DNA of 64,000 nt from Streptomyces sp. HmicA12 (lineage in GTDB: Bacteria > Actinomycetota > Actinomycetes > Streptomycetales > Streptomycetaceae). Numbering within the stretch: the stretch's first letter is position 1; each line of letters starts with the position of its first letter. A program made the position numbers and the translations under genes. Where the stretch lies: contig NZ_KB891799.1 in the NCBI RefSeq assembly GCF_000373565.1, positions 1-64,000 on the forward strand, in the 5' to 3' direction. Shown here piece by piece: positions 41,643-51,364 of the stretch. The notes beneath the pieces are model-generated. The model had not been told where the DNA came from. It ran no database searches and saw only the letters and a program-made list of their open reading frames with translations.

Positions 41643-42347
41643 GTGCCCCCCGCATCCGACGGTCCCACCGTCACCCGCTCCACCCTGCGCCAGCAGATCG
41701 CGGACGCGTTGCGCGACGAGATCCTCGGGGGGCGGCTGGCGCCCGGCCAGGAGTTCACCGTCAAGGAGATCGCCGACGGGTACGGGGTGTCGGCGACGCC
41801 GGTCCGCGAGGCCCTGGTCGACCTGACCGCGCAGGGCCTGCTCGATTCGGCCCAGCACCGCGGCTTCCGCGTCCACGAGTACTCCCTCGCCGACTACCGG
41901 GCCATGATCGAGGCCCGCAGCCTGGTCGCCGACGGCATCTTCCGCGGGCTCGCCGAGAACGCCCCGCAGGCCCCCGTCACGGCCGCCGCCCTGACCGGGG
42001 TGCGCCGCCGCGGCGAGGAGGCGGCCCGGGCCGCGGCCGCCGGTGACCTGAACGTCCTGATCGGCTACGACCTGCGGTTCTGGCGGGAGCTCTCGGCGCT
42101 GTTCGGGAACTCCTACCTCTCCGACTTCTTCCACCGGCTGCGGGTGCAGTCCTGGATGTGCGCGGTGCCGCATCTGCGCCGGGCCGGGGAGCTGCGGGGC
42201 CGTCTGTGGGCCGGGCACTGCGAGCTGGTGGACGCCCTCTCCCGCAGGGACGCGCGGGCCGCGCACGCGATCATCGCCTCGTACAACACGGATTCGCTCG
42301 CGCTGGTCGAGAGCATCACCGGCGAGCGGGGCCGGGAGGGCCGGTAG
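41643..42347 (+). CDS. GntR-family (FadR/FCD subgroup) regulator
   Basis: A 234-residue regulator. The winged-helix GntR domain is at about residues 10-75 (LRQQIADALRDEILGGRLAPGQEFTVKEIADGYGVSATPVREALVDLTAQGLL). The remainder is a helical FCD ligand domain with Arg/Asp/His residues (IEARSLVADG, FRRG-type helices, HCELVDALSRRDARAAHAIIASY), which usually binds small organic acids with a metal. GTG 41643 has GGAGAG about 9 nt before it. No metabolic gene is co-transcribed, so the regulon is unknown. Confidence 0.9.
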   Translation: MPPASDGPTVTRSTLRQQIADALRDEILGGRLAPGQEFTVKEIADGYGVSATPVREALVDLTAQGLLDSAQHRGFRVHEYSLADYRAMIEARSLVADGIFRGLAENAPQAPVTAAALTGVRRRGEEAARAAAAGDLNVLIGYDLRFWRELSALFGNSYLSDFFHRLRVQSWMCAVPHLRRAGELRGRLWAGHCELVDALSRRDARAAHAIIASYNTDSLALVESITGERGREGR

Positions 42348-42447
42348 GCCCCATCCGCAGTGGGTACCTGCAAGACAGGTCTGCCCCGGCCCGACGCGCA
42401 TTACGCTGGCGCTGACGCCTCGACGTCTCCGACTCTAAGGAGCCCCC

Positions 42448-43098
42448 TTGGCCTGTGACCTGTGGCTCGTCCCCCTCGTCGACGTGCTGTGCCACAGCCC
42501 CGACAATCCCTTCGCCGAAGAACTCGCGCTCTACGACAAGGCGTTGCACGAGGCAGGACTTCCGCCGGTGCCGGTCTACGCGTACATGCCGGGCCTGTCG
42601 GGCGACGTGGCGCCGGTCGCGGGGTTCGACTACGACGCGCTGCACTTCCTGCGGCGCGCGTACCTGCTGCAGTTGTGCGGGCTCGCGGTGACGCCGGTCG
42701 ACGAACTCGGCGGGGACTACGAGCAGTTGCTGGAGATGTTCGAGAGCACGGCGCAGAGCTCGCACCTGGTCTGGCACTACGACCACGCGGGCGCGTACGT
42801 CCCGGTCGACTTCGGGACACCGCTGTCGAACGATGAACTGCTCGCCGGAGGCGGCCCGCTGGGCTCCTCGCACGCGCTGCTGCGGGAGCTGGAGTACGTG
42901 GCGCCGTCGATCGGCATAGACCCGGCGAACCCGCCGTCGGCGCCGGCGCCGCCCGCCGGGCCGACCGCCCTGGAGGAGCCGGCGGCCGCGGTGCCGTTGG
43001 ACGACAGTCCGTTCGCGCGGGAGCGGCATGTGTGGCTGGGCCTGCACCAGGCGGCGACGCGCAGCCTGGCCCAGGGCTCGATGATCATCTTCAGCTGA
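42448..43098 (+). CDS. Conserved protein of unknown function
   Basis: A 216-residue soluble protein that I do not recognise. The first 150 residues look like a compact domain with aromatic and acidic patches (CDLWLVPLVDVLCHSPDNPFAEELALYDKALHEAGLPP; HFLRRAYLLQLCGLAVTPVDELGGDYEQLLEMFE; HLVWHYDHAGAYVPVDFGTP). A Pro/Ala linker and a short C-terminal helix ending MIIFS follow. There is no signal peptide, membrane helix or enzyme motif. TTG 42448 has AGGAG 5 nt upstream. It ends 58 bp before the convergent aminotransferase gene. Confidence 0.8.
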   Translation: MACDLWLVPLVDVLCHSPDNPFAEELALYDKALHEAGLPPVPVYAYMPGLSGDVAPVAGFDYDALHFLRRAYLLQLCGLAVTPVDELGGDYEQLLEMFESTAQSSHLVWHYDHAGAYVPVDFGTPLSNDELLAGGGPLGSSHALLRELEYVAPSIGIDPANPPSAPAPPAGPTALEEPAAAVPLDDSPFARERHVWLGLHQAATRSLAQGSMIIFS

Positions 43099-43156
43099 GC
43101 CGTCCAGGTGGGCCGGTCCCCCGGCCCACCGGACAACGGCCCGCCTGGCAACGCCC

Positions 43157-44512
43157 CTACGCCACGTGCTCGTCCGCGACGGCGAGCGCCGCGTCGAGGG
43201 CGGCGAGGCCCTCCTTGGCCTCGGCCTCCGTGATGTTCAGCGGCGGCACGACGTGCGTGCGGTTCATGTTGATGAAGGGCCACAGGCCGTTCTTCTTGGC
43301 GGCGGCGCCGAACGCGGCCATCGGCGCGTTGTCCGCACCGGCCGCGTTGTACGGCACCAGCGGCTCGCGCGTCTCCTTGTCCCGTACGAGGTCCAGGGCC
43401 CAGAACATGCCGACGCCGCGCACCTCGCCGACCGACGGGTGCCGCTCGGCGAGCTCGCGCAGGGCGGGCTCGATGATCTCCGCGCCGGTCTTCGCGGCCT
43501 GCTCGACGATGCCCTCCTCCTCCATCACGTTGAGGGTGGCGACGGCGGCGGCGCAGGCCAGCGGGTGCCCGGAGTAGGTGAGACCACCCGGGTACGGGCG
43601 CTTGGCGAACGTCTCGGCGATCGCGCCGCTGATCGCGACACCGCCGAGCGGCACGTAGCCCGAGTTCACGCCCTTCGCGAAGGTCATGAGGTCCGGCGTG
43701 ACGTCGTACAGGTCGGCGGCGAACCACTTGCCGGTGCGGCCGAAGCCCGCCATGACCTCGTCGAGGACGAAGACGATGCCGTACCTGTCGCACAGCTCAC
43801 GGACACCGGCCAGGTAGCTCTTGGGCGGCAGCATGATGCCCGCCGTGCCCGGGACGGTCTCCAGGATGATCGCGGCGATCGTCGCCGGACCCTCGAACTG
43901 GATCGTGGACTCCAGGTGCTCCAGCGCGCGGGCGCACTCCTGCTCCTCCGTCTCGGCGTAGAAGCGCGAGCGGTACAGGAACGGCGCCCAGAAGCGGACG
44001 ACGCCGGCCGAGCCGCTGTCGTTGGCCCAGCGGCGCGGGTCGCCGGTGACGTTGATGGCCTGCTGGGTGCCGCCGTGGTACGAGCGGTACGCGGAGAGCA
44101 CCTTGGGGCGGCCCGTGTGCAGACGGGCCATGCGCAGGGCGTGCTCGACGGCGTCCGCGCCGCCGTTCGTGAAGAAGATCTTGTCGAGGTCGCCGGGGGT
44201 GCGCTCGGCGATGAGGCGTGCGGCCTCCGAGCGCGACTCGATGGCGAACGCGGGCGCGAACGTCGTCATCGTCGCGGCCTGCTCCTGGATCGCGGCGACG
44301 ACCTTCGGGTGCTGGTACCCGATGTTCGTGTAGACGAGACCTGAGGTGAAGTCGAGGTAGCGGTTGCCGTCGTAGTCCCAGAAGTACGAGCCTTCGGCAC
44401 CGGCGACGGCCAGCGGATCGATGAGCTCCTGTGCGGACCAGGAGTGGAACACGTGCGCACGGTCCGCGGCCTTGACGGCGGCGCCGACCTGGGGATTCGG
44501 CTGAGGGGTCAT
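43157..44512 (-). CDS. Class-III PLP-dependent aminotransferase
   Basis: A 451-residue enzyme. Family marks are GLVYTNIGYQHPKVVAAI, FFTNGGADAVEHALRMAR (phosphate cup), AYRSYHGGTQQAINVTGDPRRW, VFVLDEVMAGFGRTGKWFA (Asp that holds the PLP ring) and MTFAKGVNSGYVPLGGVAIS with the Schiff-base Lys. GGLTYSGHPLACAAAVATL follows. It transfers amino groups from an omega-amino or alpha-amino donor; the substrate is not predictable. I chose ATG 44512, which trims nine residues from the longest frame; the ribosome site is weak and the mRNA could be nearly leaderless. Confidence 0.93.
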   Translation of the reverse strand: MTPQPNPQVGAAVKAADRAHVFHSWSAQELIDPLAVAGAEGSYFWDYDGNRYLDFTSGLVYTNIGYQHPKVVAAIQEQAATMTTFAPAFAIESRSEAARLIAERTPGDLDKIFFTNGGADAVEHALRMARLHTGRPKVLSAYRSYHGGTQQAINVTGDPRRWANDSGSAGVVRFWAPFLYRSRFYAETEEQECARALEHLESTIQFEGPATIAAIILETVPGTAGIMLPPKSYLAGVRELCDRYGIVFVLDEVMAGFGRTGKWFAADLYDVTPDLMTFAKGVNSGYVPLGGVAISGAIAETFAKRPYPGGLTYSGHPLACAAAVATLNVMEEEGIVEQAAKTGAEIIEPALRELAERHPSVGEVRGVGMFWALDLVRDKETREPLVPYNAAGADNAPMAAFGAAAKKNGLWPFINMNRTHVVPPLNITEAEAKEGLAALDAALAVADEHVA

Positions 44513-44667
44513 GGGGCCGAGGGTAAATGTCCGGTGCACCCGGGTGCCATCGGCGTCCTGTCTGTGGGACGCCGCCGAACCCGACAGACTGTCGCCCCCG
44601 CCGCCCTCCGTCGTTACCGGGCCGCTTTTAGCGTGGCGTTAGGAAACCGTCCGGCAGGGTGGGCGGC

Positions 44668-45150
44668 ATGAAGTGGCGCAGCGTGGCGGCGACCGCGGCC
44701 TGGGTGGCCGTGTGCACGGCCGCGGGCGGGCTCGGTGCCTGGCAACTGGCGGGGGCGGACGCGACCGCGGGCGCCGGGACGGGGCCCCGGGGCCGGACCC
44801 TGGACGACGCGGCGGTACGGCGGGCCCTCGCCTCGGCGACGTCGTCCGCCGGGCCGTCGTCCGGGGCCTCTCCCGGTTCCTCGACCTCGGCGGACCGGCG
44901 GCGCACGCTGCGGTTCGTCGGGGGTTCGGCGACCGTGGAGTGCGGGGCGGACGGGACCGTGTACCTGGTGTCGTGGAGCCCCGCGGGGGGTTACGAGATC
45001 GATGGCGACGACGTCGTACGGGGGCCGGGGCGGGTGGCGCGGCTGAAGGTGGAACCCTCGGACGACGATGCGGATGATCTTGAGTATCGGGTGCGGTGCG
45101 GGGCGGGGTCTTCGGCCCGGGCCGAGCGGGTCGCGGAGTCGGACGATTGA
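44668..45150 (+). CDS. Small secreted or membrane-anchored protein ahead of a two-component system
   Basis: A 160-residue protein with an N-terminal hydrophobic segment (VAATAAWVAVCTAAGGLGAW) that could be a signal peptide or anchor. A Ser/Gly/Ala-rich linker follows, then a small beta-rich domain (TLRFVGGSATVECGADGTVYLVSWSPAGGYEIDGDD; DDLEYRVRCG) with two Cys that may form a disulfide. I do not recognise the family. A copy of the dispersed repeat separates it from the response-regulator gene, so co-transcription is uncertain. The position suggests it may be the sensed or controlled protein of that system, but this is only positional. Confidence 0.75.
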   Translation: MKWRSVAATAAWVAVCTAAGGLGAWQLAGADATAGAGTGPRGRTLDDAAVRRALASATSSAGPSSGASPGSSTSADRRRTLRFVGGSATVECGADGTVYLVSWSPAGGYEIDGDDVVRGPGRVARLKVEPSDDDADDLEYRVRCGAGSSARAERVAESDD

Positions 45151-45169
45151 CGGCTTGTTCGTCGCCGGG

Positions 45170-45245
45170 TGCCGGCCGGTGGGGCTTCTCGCGCAGTTCC
45201 CCGCGCCCCTGGAAGCGAGCTCCGCTCGCCCAGGGGCAGTACCCG
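45170..45245. repeat. Dispersed intergenic repeat, copy D
   Basis: GGCCGGTGGGGCTTCTCGCG continues into CAGTTCCCCGCGCCCCTGGA, then the small hairpin GCGAGCTCCGCTCGC and CAGGGGC. It lies right after a stop codon and 45 nt before the OmpR-type regulator start. Confidence 0.85.
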
Positions 45246-45290
45246 CAGACCGCCACGAACCGCACCCGGCAGACGAAATACGGTGACCCC

Positions 45291-45989
45291 ATGCCCCATC
45301 TCCTGGTCATAGAGGACGACCCGGCGCTGCGCGGAGCGCTTGTGCGGGCCCTGAGCGACAAAGGGCACGCCGTCGCCACCGCGGCGAACGGCATGACGGG
45401 CCTCGACGCCGCCGTCACCGACCGCCCGGACCTCGTCGTCCTCGACCTGGGCCTGCCCGACGTGGACGGCGTGCAGGTGCTGCGGATGCTGCGGGCCGTC
45501 AGCGACGTACCGGTGATCGTGGCGACGGCCCGCGACGAGGAGCCGGAGATGGTGTCCGTGCTCGGCGAGGGCGCGGACGACTACATCGTGAAGCCGTTCG
45601 GCGCGGCCCAGTTGGACGCGCGGGTCAAGGCGGTGCTGCGGCGGCTCGGGCTGCCCGGCGACGCCGAGGAGCCGATCCGGGTCGGCGGGCTCGTGATGTC
45701 CCCGGGAGCGCGCGAGGTCACCCTCGACGGGCGCCGACTGGAGCTGACGCCGCGCGAGTTCGACCTGCTCGCGCATCTCGCCCGGCGCCCCGGCCAGGTC
45801 GTCTCGCGCCGGGAGCTGCTGGCCGAGGTGTGGCAGCAGCCGCTGGGCGGTGCCGACAAGACGGTCGACGTCCATCTGTCCTGGCTGAGACGGAAGTTGG
45901 GGGAGAGCGCGCAGGCGCCGCGCTATCTGCACACGGTGCGCACGGTGGGCGTGAAGCTGATGGCACCGCAGGGCAGCGAGGAGCCGTAG
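45291..45989 (+). CDS. OmpR/PhoB-family response regulator
   Basis: A 232-residue regulator. The receiver domain has the acidic pair in VIEDD, the phosphorylated Asp52 in VVLDLGLPDVDG, TA in VATARDEE and the conserved Lys in YIVKPFG. A winged-helix output domain (about 130-225) has LELTPREFDLLAHLARRPGQVVSRRELLAEVW and KTVDVHLSWLRRKLG. It is followed immediately (no gap) by its histidine kinase gene. ATG 45291 has GGTGA before it. Confidence 0.95.
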   Translation: MPHLLVIEDDPALRGALVRALSDKGHAVATAANGMTGLDAAVTDRPDLVVLDLGLPDVDGVQVLRMLRAVSDVPVIVATARDEEPEMVSVLGEGADDYIVKPFGAAQLDARVKAVLRRLGLPGDAEEPIRVGGLVMSPGAREVTLDGRRLELTPREFDLLAHLARRPGQVVSRRELLAEVWQQPLGGADKTVDVHLSWLRRKLGESAQAPRYLHTVRTVGVKLMAPQGSEEP

Positions 45990-47288
45990 ATGCGCCGGAC
46001 CCTGCTCCTGCTCACGGCCGCGACCACGGCCCTGGTGCTCACCGCGCTGCTCGTCCCGCTCACGCTGCTCACCCGCAGCCACGCCGCGGACCGGGCGACC
46101 GCGGAGGCGACGGCCCGCGCGCAGTGGGTGGCCGCCGCGATGGGCCCCACGCTGGGCCGGGCGTCGGAGCGGGCCGACGCCGAACAGGCCGTGGAGAGCG
46201 TCAACTCGGCTTCCGGGCCCGGGACATCGATCGTCTTCGCCGACGGCGCGGTCATCGGCGCCCCTGCCGCCGTGACCGACGCGGTGCGGCTCGCCCGGGA
46301 GGGGCGGGCGTTCACCTACGAGCCCTCGGGCGGGGGACGGCAGGTCCTGGTGCCGGTCCAGGGCGCGGCCGCGGGCACCGCCGTGGTCCAAGTGACCATG
46401 AGCACGGGCCAGTTGTACGACGGCATGCTGTCGTCGTGGCTGACGCTCGCCGGGATCGGGGTCGGGCTCGTCCTCATCGGGCTGGTGCTCGCGGACCGGC
46501 TCGGGGCGCGGCTCGTCGGCGCGACGCGGGCGCTCGCGGGCACCGCGGACCGGCTCGCGACCGGTGACCTCACGGCGCGGGTGGAGCCGGACGGGCCGCC
46601 CGAACTCCGTTCCGTGGCATCCCAGTTGAACCATCTCGCGGCCCGCATCGACGAGCTGCTCACCGCCGAGCGGGAGAACGCCGCCGACCTCGCGCACCGG
46701 CTGCGCACCCCCGTCGCGGCGCTGCGGCTCGACGCGGAGGGGCTGCGGGACGCGGAGGAGGCGGAGCGCATAGGGGCGAGTGTCGCCGCCCTGGAGCGGG
46801 GCGTGGACGAGGTGATCCGCAAGGCGCGGCGGCCGTTGCGGGAGCCCGCCGGGGCGGATCTGGTGGCGGTGGCCCGGGAGCGTACGGCGTTCTGGGAGCC
46901 GCTCGTCTCCGACCAGGAACGGACGCTCGACGTGTCGGTGCCGGACGCTCCGCTGGTGGTCGCGGTGCCGGAGGACGAACTCGCCGCCGCGCTCGACGCG
47001 TTGATCGGGAACGTGCTCGACCACACGCCGCTCGGGGTCGGTTTCCGGGTGTGCGTACGGGAGCTGCCGGCGGGCGGGGCCGAGCTGGTGGTGGCCGACG
47101 AGGGGCCCGGGCTGCCCGCGCGGGCCGTCTCCCGGGGGGCCAGCGGGGGCGGGTCCACCGGGCTCGGCCTGTCCATCGCGCGGCGCACCGCGGAGGAGTC
47201 CGGCGGCGAGGTGTCCTTCGCAGGACCCGGCGCCGTGGTGACCCTACGGTGGCCTGCGGCGCGTCTGCCGGGTCGAGGGTGCGCGTGA
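45990..47288 (+). CDS. Sensor histidine kinase
   Basis: A 432-residue membrane kinase, partner of the preceding regulator; its ATG follows the regulator's TAG directly. It has two membrane helices (LLLTAATTALVLTALLVPLTLL near the start; WLTLAGIGVGLVLIGLVLA at about 150), an outer sensor part of roughly 110 residues between them, a HAMP domain and the phospho-acceptor His236 in ADLAHRLRTPVAAL. The ATP-binding domain shows ALIGNVLDHTP, VADEGPGLP and GGGSTGLGLSIARR. The last seven codons and the stop lie inside a 183-bp segment that is duplicated in tandem downstream. Confidence 0.95.
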   Translation: MRRTLLLLTAATTALVLTALLVPLTLLTRSHAADRATAEATARAQWVAAAMGPTLGRASERADAEQAVESVNSASGPGTSIVFADGAVIGAPAAVTDAVRLAREGRAFTYEPSGGGRQVLVPVQGAAAGTAVVQVTMSTGQLYDGMLSSWLTLAGIGVGLVLIGLVLADRLGARLVGATRALAGTADRLATGDLTARVEPDGPPELRSVASQLNHLAARIDELLTAERENAADLAHRLRTPVAALRLDAEGLRDAEEAERIGASVAALERGVDEVIRKARRPLREPAGADLVAVARERTAFWEPLVSDQERTLDVSVPDAPLVVAVPEDELAAALDALIGNVLDHTPLGVGFRVCVRELPAGGAELVVADEGPGLPARAVSRGASGGGSTGLGLSIARRTAEESGGEVSFAGPGAVVTLRWPAARLPGRGCA

Positions 47289-47631
47289 GGGTGCCCCGCG
47301 CCCGCTTTCGCCTGAGTCTGCGGCCCGGTGGGGCTTCTCGCGCAGTTCCCCGCGCCCCTGAAAGATCCGCGTCTGCCCCACAGGGTCTCGCCGCGACCTG
47401 ACGGCCGGTGGTCCTGCTGCGCGCAGTTCCCCGCGCCCCTGAAGGATCCGCGTCTGCCGGGTCGAGGGGGCGCGTGAGGGTGCCCCGCGCCCGCTTTCGC
47501 CTGAGTCTGCGGCCCGGTGGGGCTTCTCGCGCAGTTCCCCGCGCCCCTGAAAGATCCGCGTCTGCCCCACAGGGTCTCGCCGCGACCTGACGGCCGGTGG
47601 TCCTGCTGCGCGCAGTTCCCCGCGCCCCTGA
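47260..47631 (+). repeat. Direct tandem duplication (189-bp period) including the 3' end of the kinase gene
   Basis: Positions 47260-47442 and 47449-47631 match over 183 bp with a single difference (gagggtgcg against gagggggcg). Copy 1 starts inside the histidine-kinase gene, so copy 2 contains a second, non-functional kinase tail and stop. The near identity points to a recent event. The word GCGTCTGCC occurs at both breakpoints and within the dispersed repeat, which suggests recombination through it. Confidence 0.92.
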
Positions 47632-47722
47632 GATGCGCACTTCGTGCGGCATCTCATCGGGGAAGCTGCGCGCAGCGCATGCTTCAGGGGCGCGGGGAAC
47701 TGCGCGACCAGCCACGACGAGA
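47315..47722. repeat. Dispersed intergenic repeat, compound copy E
   Basis: Four forward GCGCAGTTCCCCGCGCCCCTGA-like cores (about 47340, 47421, 47529, 47610) and one inverted AGGGGCGCGGGGAACTGCGC (about 47686-47705) fill the gap between the convergent kinase and VTC genes. A further hairpin ATGCGCACTTCGTGCGGCAT lies at about 47633-47652. The doubling of the forward cores is due to the 189-bp tandem duplication. Confidence 0.85.
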
Positions 47723-47754
47723 CGCGGGGCCGCCCACCGACAACAGCGACCGAG

Positions 47755-48552
47755 CTAGGAGGCGCTCCGCGGAAACGCCTGCTTCACCGCGCGGGACCAG
47801 CGGTTCACCCCGAGTTCCGGGCGCAGCGCGGCGAACCCCCCGCAGTACTTCGTGAACTCGGCGGCACGCACCCCGTACCGGTGCAGAATCCGGTCCGCCT
47901 CCGTCAGGTGGCCCCGCGTCTTCGTCTCCACCAGCACCAGCCCGCCGCAGGCCCGCACGGCCCGCCCGTCGACGACGTCCCGTACGACCAGACCCGCGTC
48001 GCACGTCACCCGCTGCCCGTCGGCGACGAACGTCGCGCGCTGGTAGTCCGTGACCAGGGAGGGCCGCAGCCCTTCCGGGGACGGGAGCCCGTACGCGCCG
48101 CTCAGGACCCCGGCCAGGAACCCCCGCCCGGCCTCGTCGAGCACCGGGGCGTCGCCGCTCACCCGGCGCCGGTGCTTGACCGTCTCGCCGCGGCCGTTCT
48201 TCAGCTTGATCTCGAACTGCCGCTCCCCGCTGTCCTGGTAGAGGCGCTCACGGATCTTGTAGCGCAGCCGGCGCCCCTGCCGGTGATCGTGGTAGGTCCG
48301 CAGGTCGGCCGTGTCGTAGTACGTGGAGCGGTAGCCGAACCAGCGCCGCCCGTTCACGGACAGCGCGCGGAACGGGCCGCCCGCGCGGCGCGGATCGGTG
48401 AGCAGCGCCGCGAAGTCCTCGAAGATCTCCACCGGGACGAGATAGCTGTGGTCCCGGCGGGCCAACAGTTCGGCCTTGCTGTTGAGTTCGTCGAGGGAGA
48501 GGGGCCGGGCGGCGAGTGCGGCGCGGCCGATGGCACGTACGGCGGGGATCAC
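47755..48552 (-). CDS. VTC-domain protein (polyphosphate-polymerase-like)
   Basis: A 265-residue protein with the VTC tunnel-fold signature: HSYLVPVEIFEDF at the start of the domain, STYYDTADLRTYHDH, a basic series LRYKIRERLY and FEIKLKNGRGETVKHRRRV, and later VLVETKTRGHLTEADRIL with the acidic metal ligand. These basic residues line the tunnel that binds polyphosphate in eukaryotic VTC4. The gene is coupled to an upstream DUF4956 membrane protein (GTGA overlap), a recurring bacterial pair. It may make or bind polyphosphate at the membrane. GTG 48552 has AGGAG about 5-6 nt upstream. Confidence 0.9.
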   Translation of the reverse strand: MIPAVRAIGRAALAARPLSLDELNSKAELLARRDHSYLVPVEIFEDFAALLTDPRRAGGPFRALSVNGRRWFGYRSTYYDTADLRTYHDHRQGRRLRYKIRERLYQDSGERQFEIKLKNGRGETVKHRRRVSGDAPVLDEAGRGFLAGVLSGAYGLPSPEGLRPSLVTDYQRATFVADGQRVTCDAGLVVRDVVDGRAVRACGGLVLVETKTRGHLTEADRILHRYGVRAAEFTKYCGGFAALRPELGVNRWSRAVKQAFPRSAS

Positions 48553-49196
48553 ACGGTCTCCTGTCGATGGGCGGCAGTAACGGTGGTCGTGCTCTTCGGA
48601 CGTACGGGGGCCACCCATTGTTCCCGAACTTCCGTCTGTCGAAAGCGAACTTCCACCACGGTCAGGTCGCGTACGTGGTCGATCTCCCGCACCGTCCAGC
48701 CGTACGGCTGCCCGACCGTGCGCGCCAGCTCGGCCCGGAGCGCGCCCTCGTCGGCGTACACCGCGTCGAGGGTGACGACGGCCCGGCGGTCGCGGGCGTA
48801 CAGGCGTGGGTGGTCGGCGACGTAGACGACGAGCAGGAGCAGCGCGGCGAGGGCCGCCGTCACGCCGAGGCCCAGCGCGCGCAGCCCGCACAGCAGGCCG
48901 AGCACCAGCGTGACGAAGTAGTACGCGACCTCCTGGTGGCGCAGCGCGTCCGAGCGGAGCCGGACGATGGACAGGACGCCGAACAGGCCGAAACCCAGAG
49001 CGAGTCCGCCGCCCCTGCCCACCTCGCCGAGGGCGGCGACCACCGCGAACAGGGCCGTGTTCAGGGCGAGATAGGCGGGCACCAGCTCGCGCCTGCGATG
49101 GCGTGGGTAGAACACACCGAAGGTGAGGAGGGTGACGGCGGCGAGGTCGAGGCCCAGATGGGCGGCGAGCTGGCCGAGGGAATGGCTGCTGTCCAT
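48549..49196 (-). CDS. DUF4956-type membrane protein paired with the VTC protein
   Basis: A 215-residue membrane protein with about five hydrophobic helices (LAAVTLLTFGVFY; LNTALFAVVAALG; VAYYFVTLVLGLLCGL; LGVTAALAALLLLVVYVA) and a cytoplasmic C-terminal domain (RAVVTLDAVYADEGALRAEL, DHVRDLTVVEVRFRQ). This layout and the GLFGVLSIVRLRSD segment match DUF4956 from memory. I took ATG 49196; longer in-frame starts exist and the ribosome site is weak. It likely anchors or regulates the polyphosphate polymerase-like partner, with which it overlaps by 4 bp. Confidence 0.85.
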   Translation of the reverse strand: MDSSHSLGQLAAHLGLDLAAVTLLTFGVFYPRHRRRELVPAYLALNTALFAVVAALGEVGRGGGLALGFGLFGVLSIVRLRSDALRHQEVAYYFVTLVLGLLCGLRALGLGVTAALAALLLLVVYVADHPRLYARDRRAVVTLDAVYADEGALRAELARTVGQPYGWTVREIDHVRDLTVVEVRFRQTEVREQWVAPVRPKSTTTVTAAHRQETV

Positions 49197-49391
49197 GCCG
49201 GGGACGCTAGGGAACGGCGGGTTAACGGCGCCCCTGGCGGGAGTTAAGGGGACGGGAGTCGCGTGGGTGCGCGTCAACTGCCCCTATCCGACACGTCCGT
49301 TACGGAACTGTAGAAGCCGCTACCGCCCTCTCTGTCGTATACCCGCACTATTCTCGTTTTGTTGCACACGTACGGGGGAGGGTGGCGCGAC

Positions 49392-51263
<1,872 letters not shown>

Positions 51264-51364
51264 GCGGGGCCCGGCTCCGGCGCCCCGGCACCTACAACCT
51301 TCGGCACCCCACGCGAGTCTCCTGTGCGCCAACCGTCACAGTGAACCGCCGCAGGAGCACCGCC

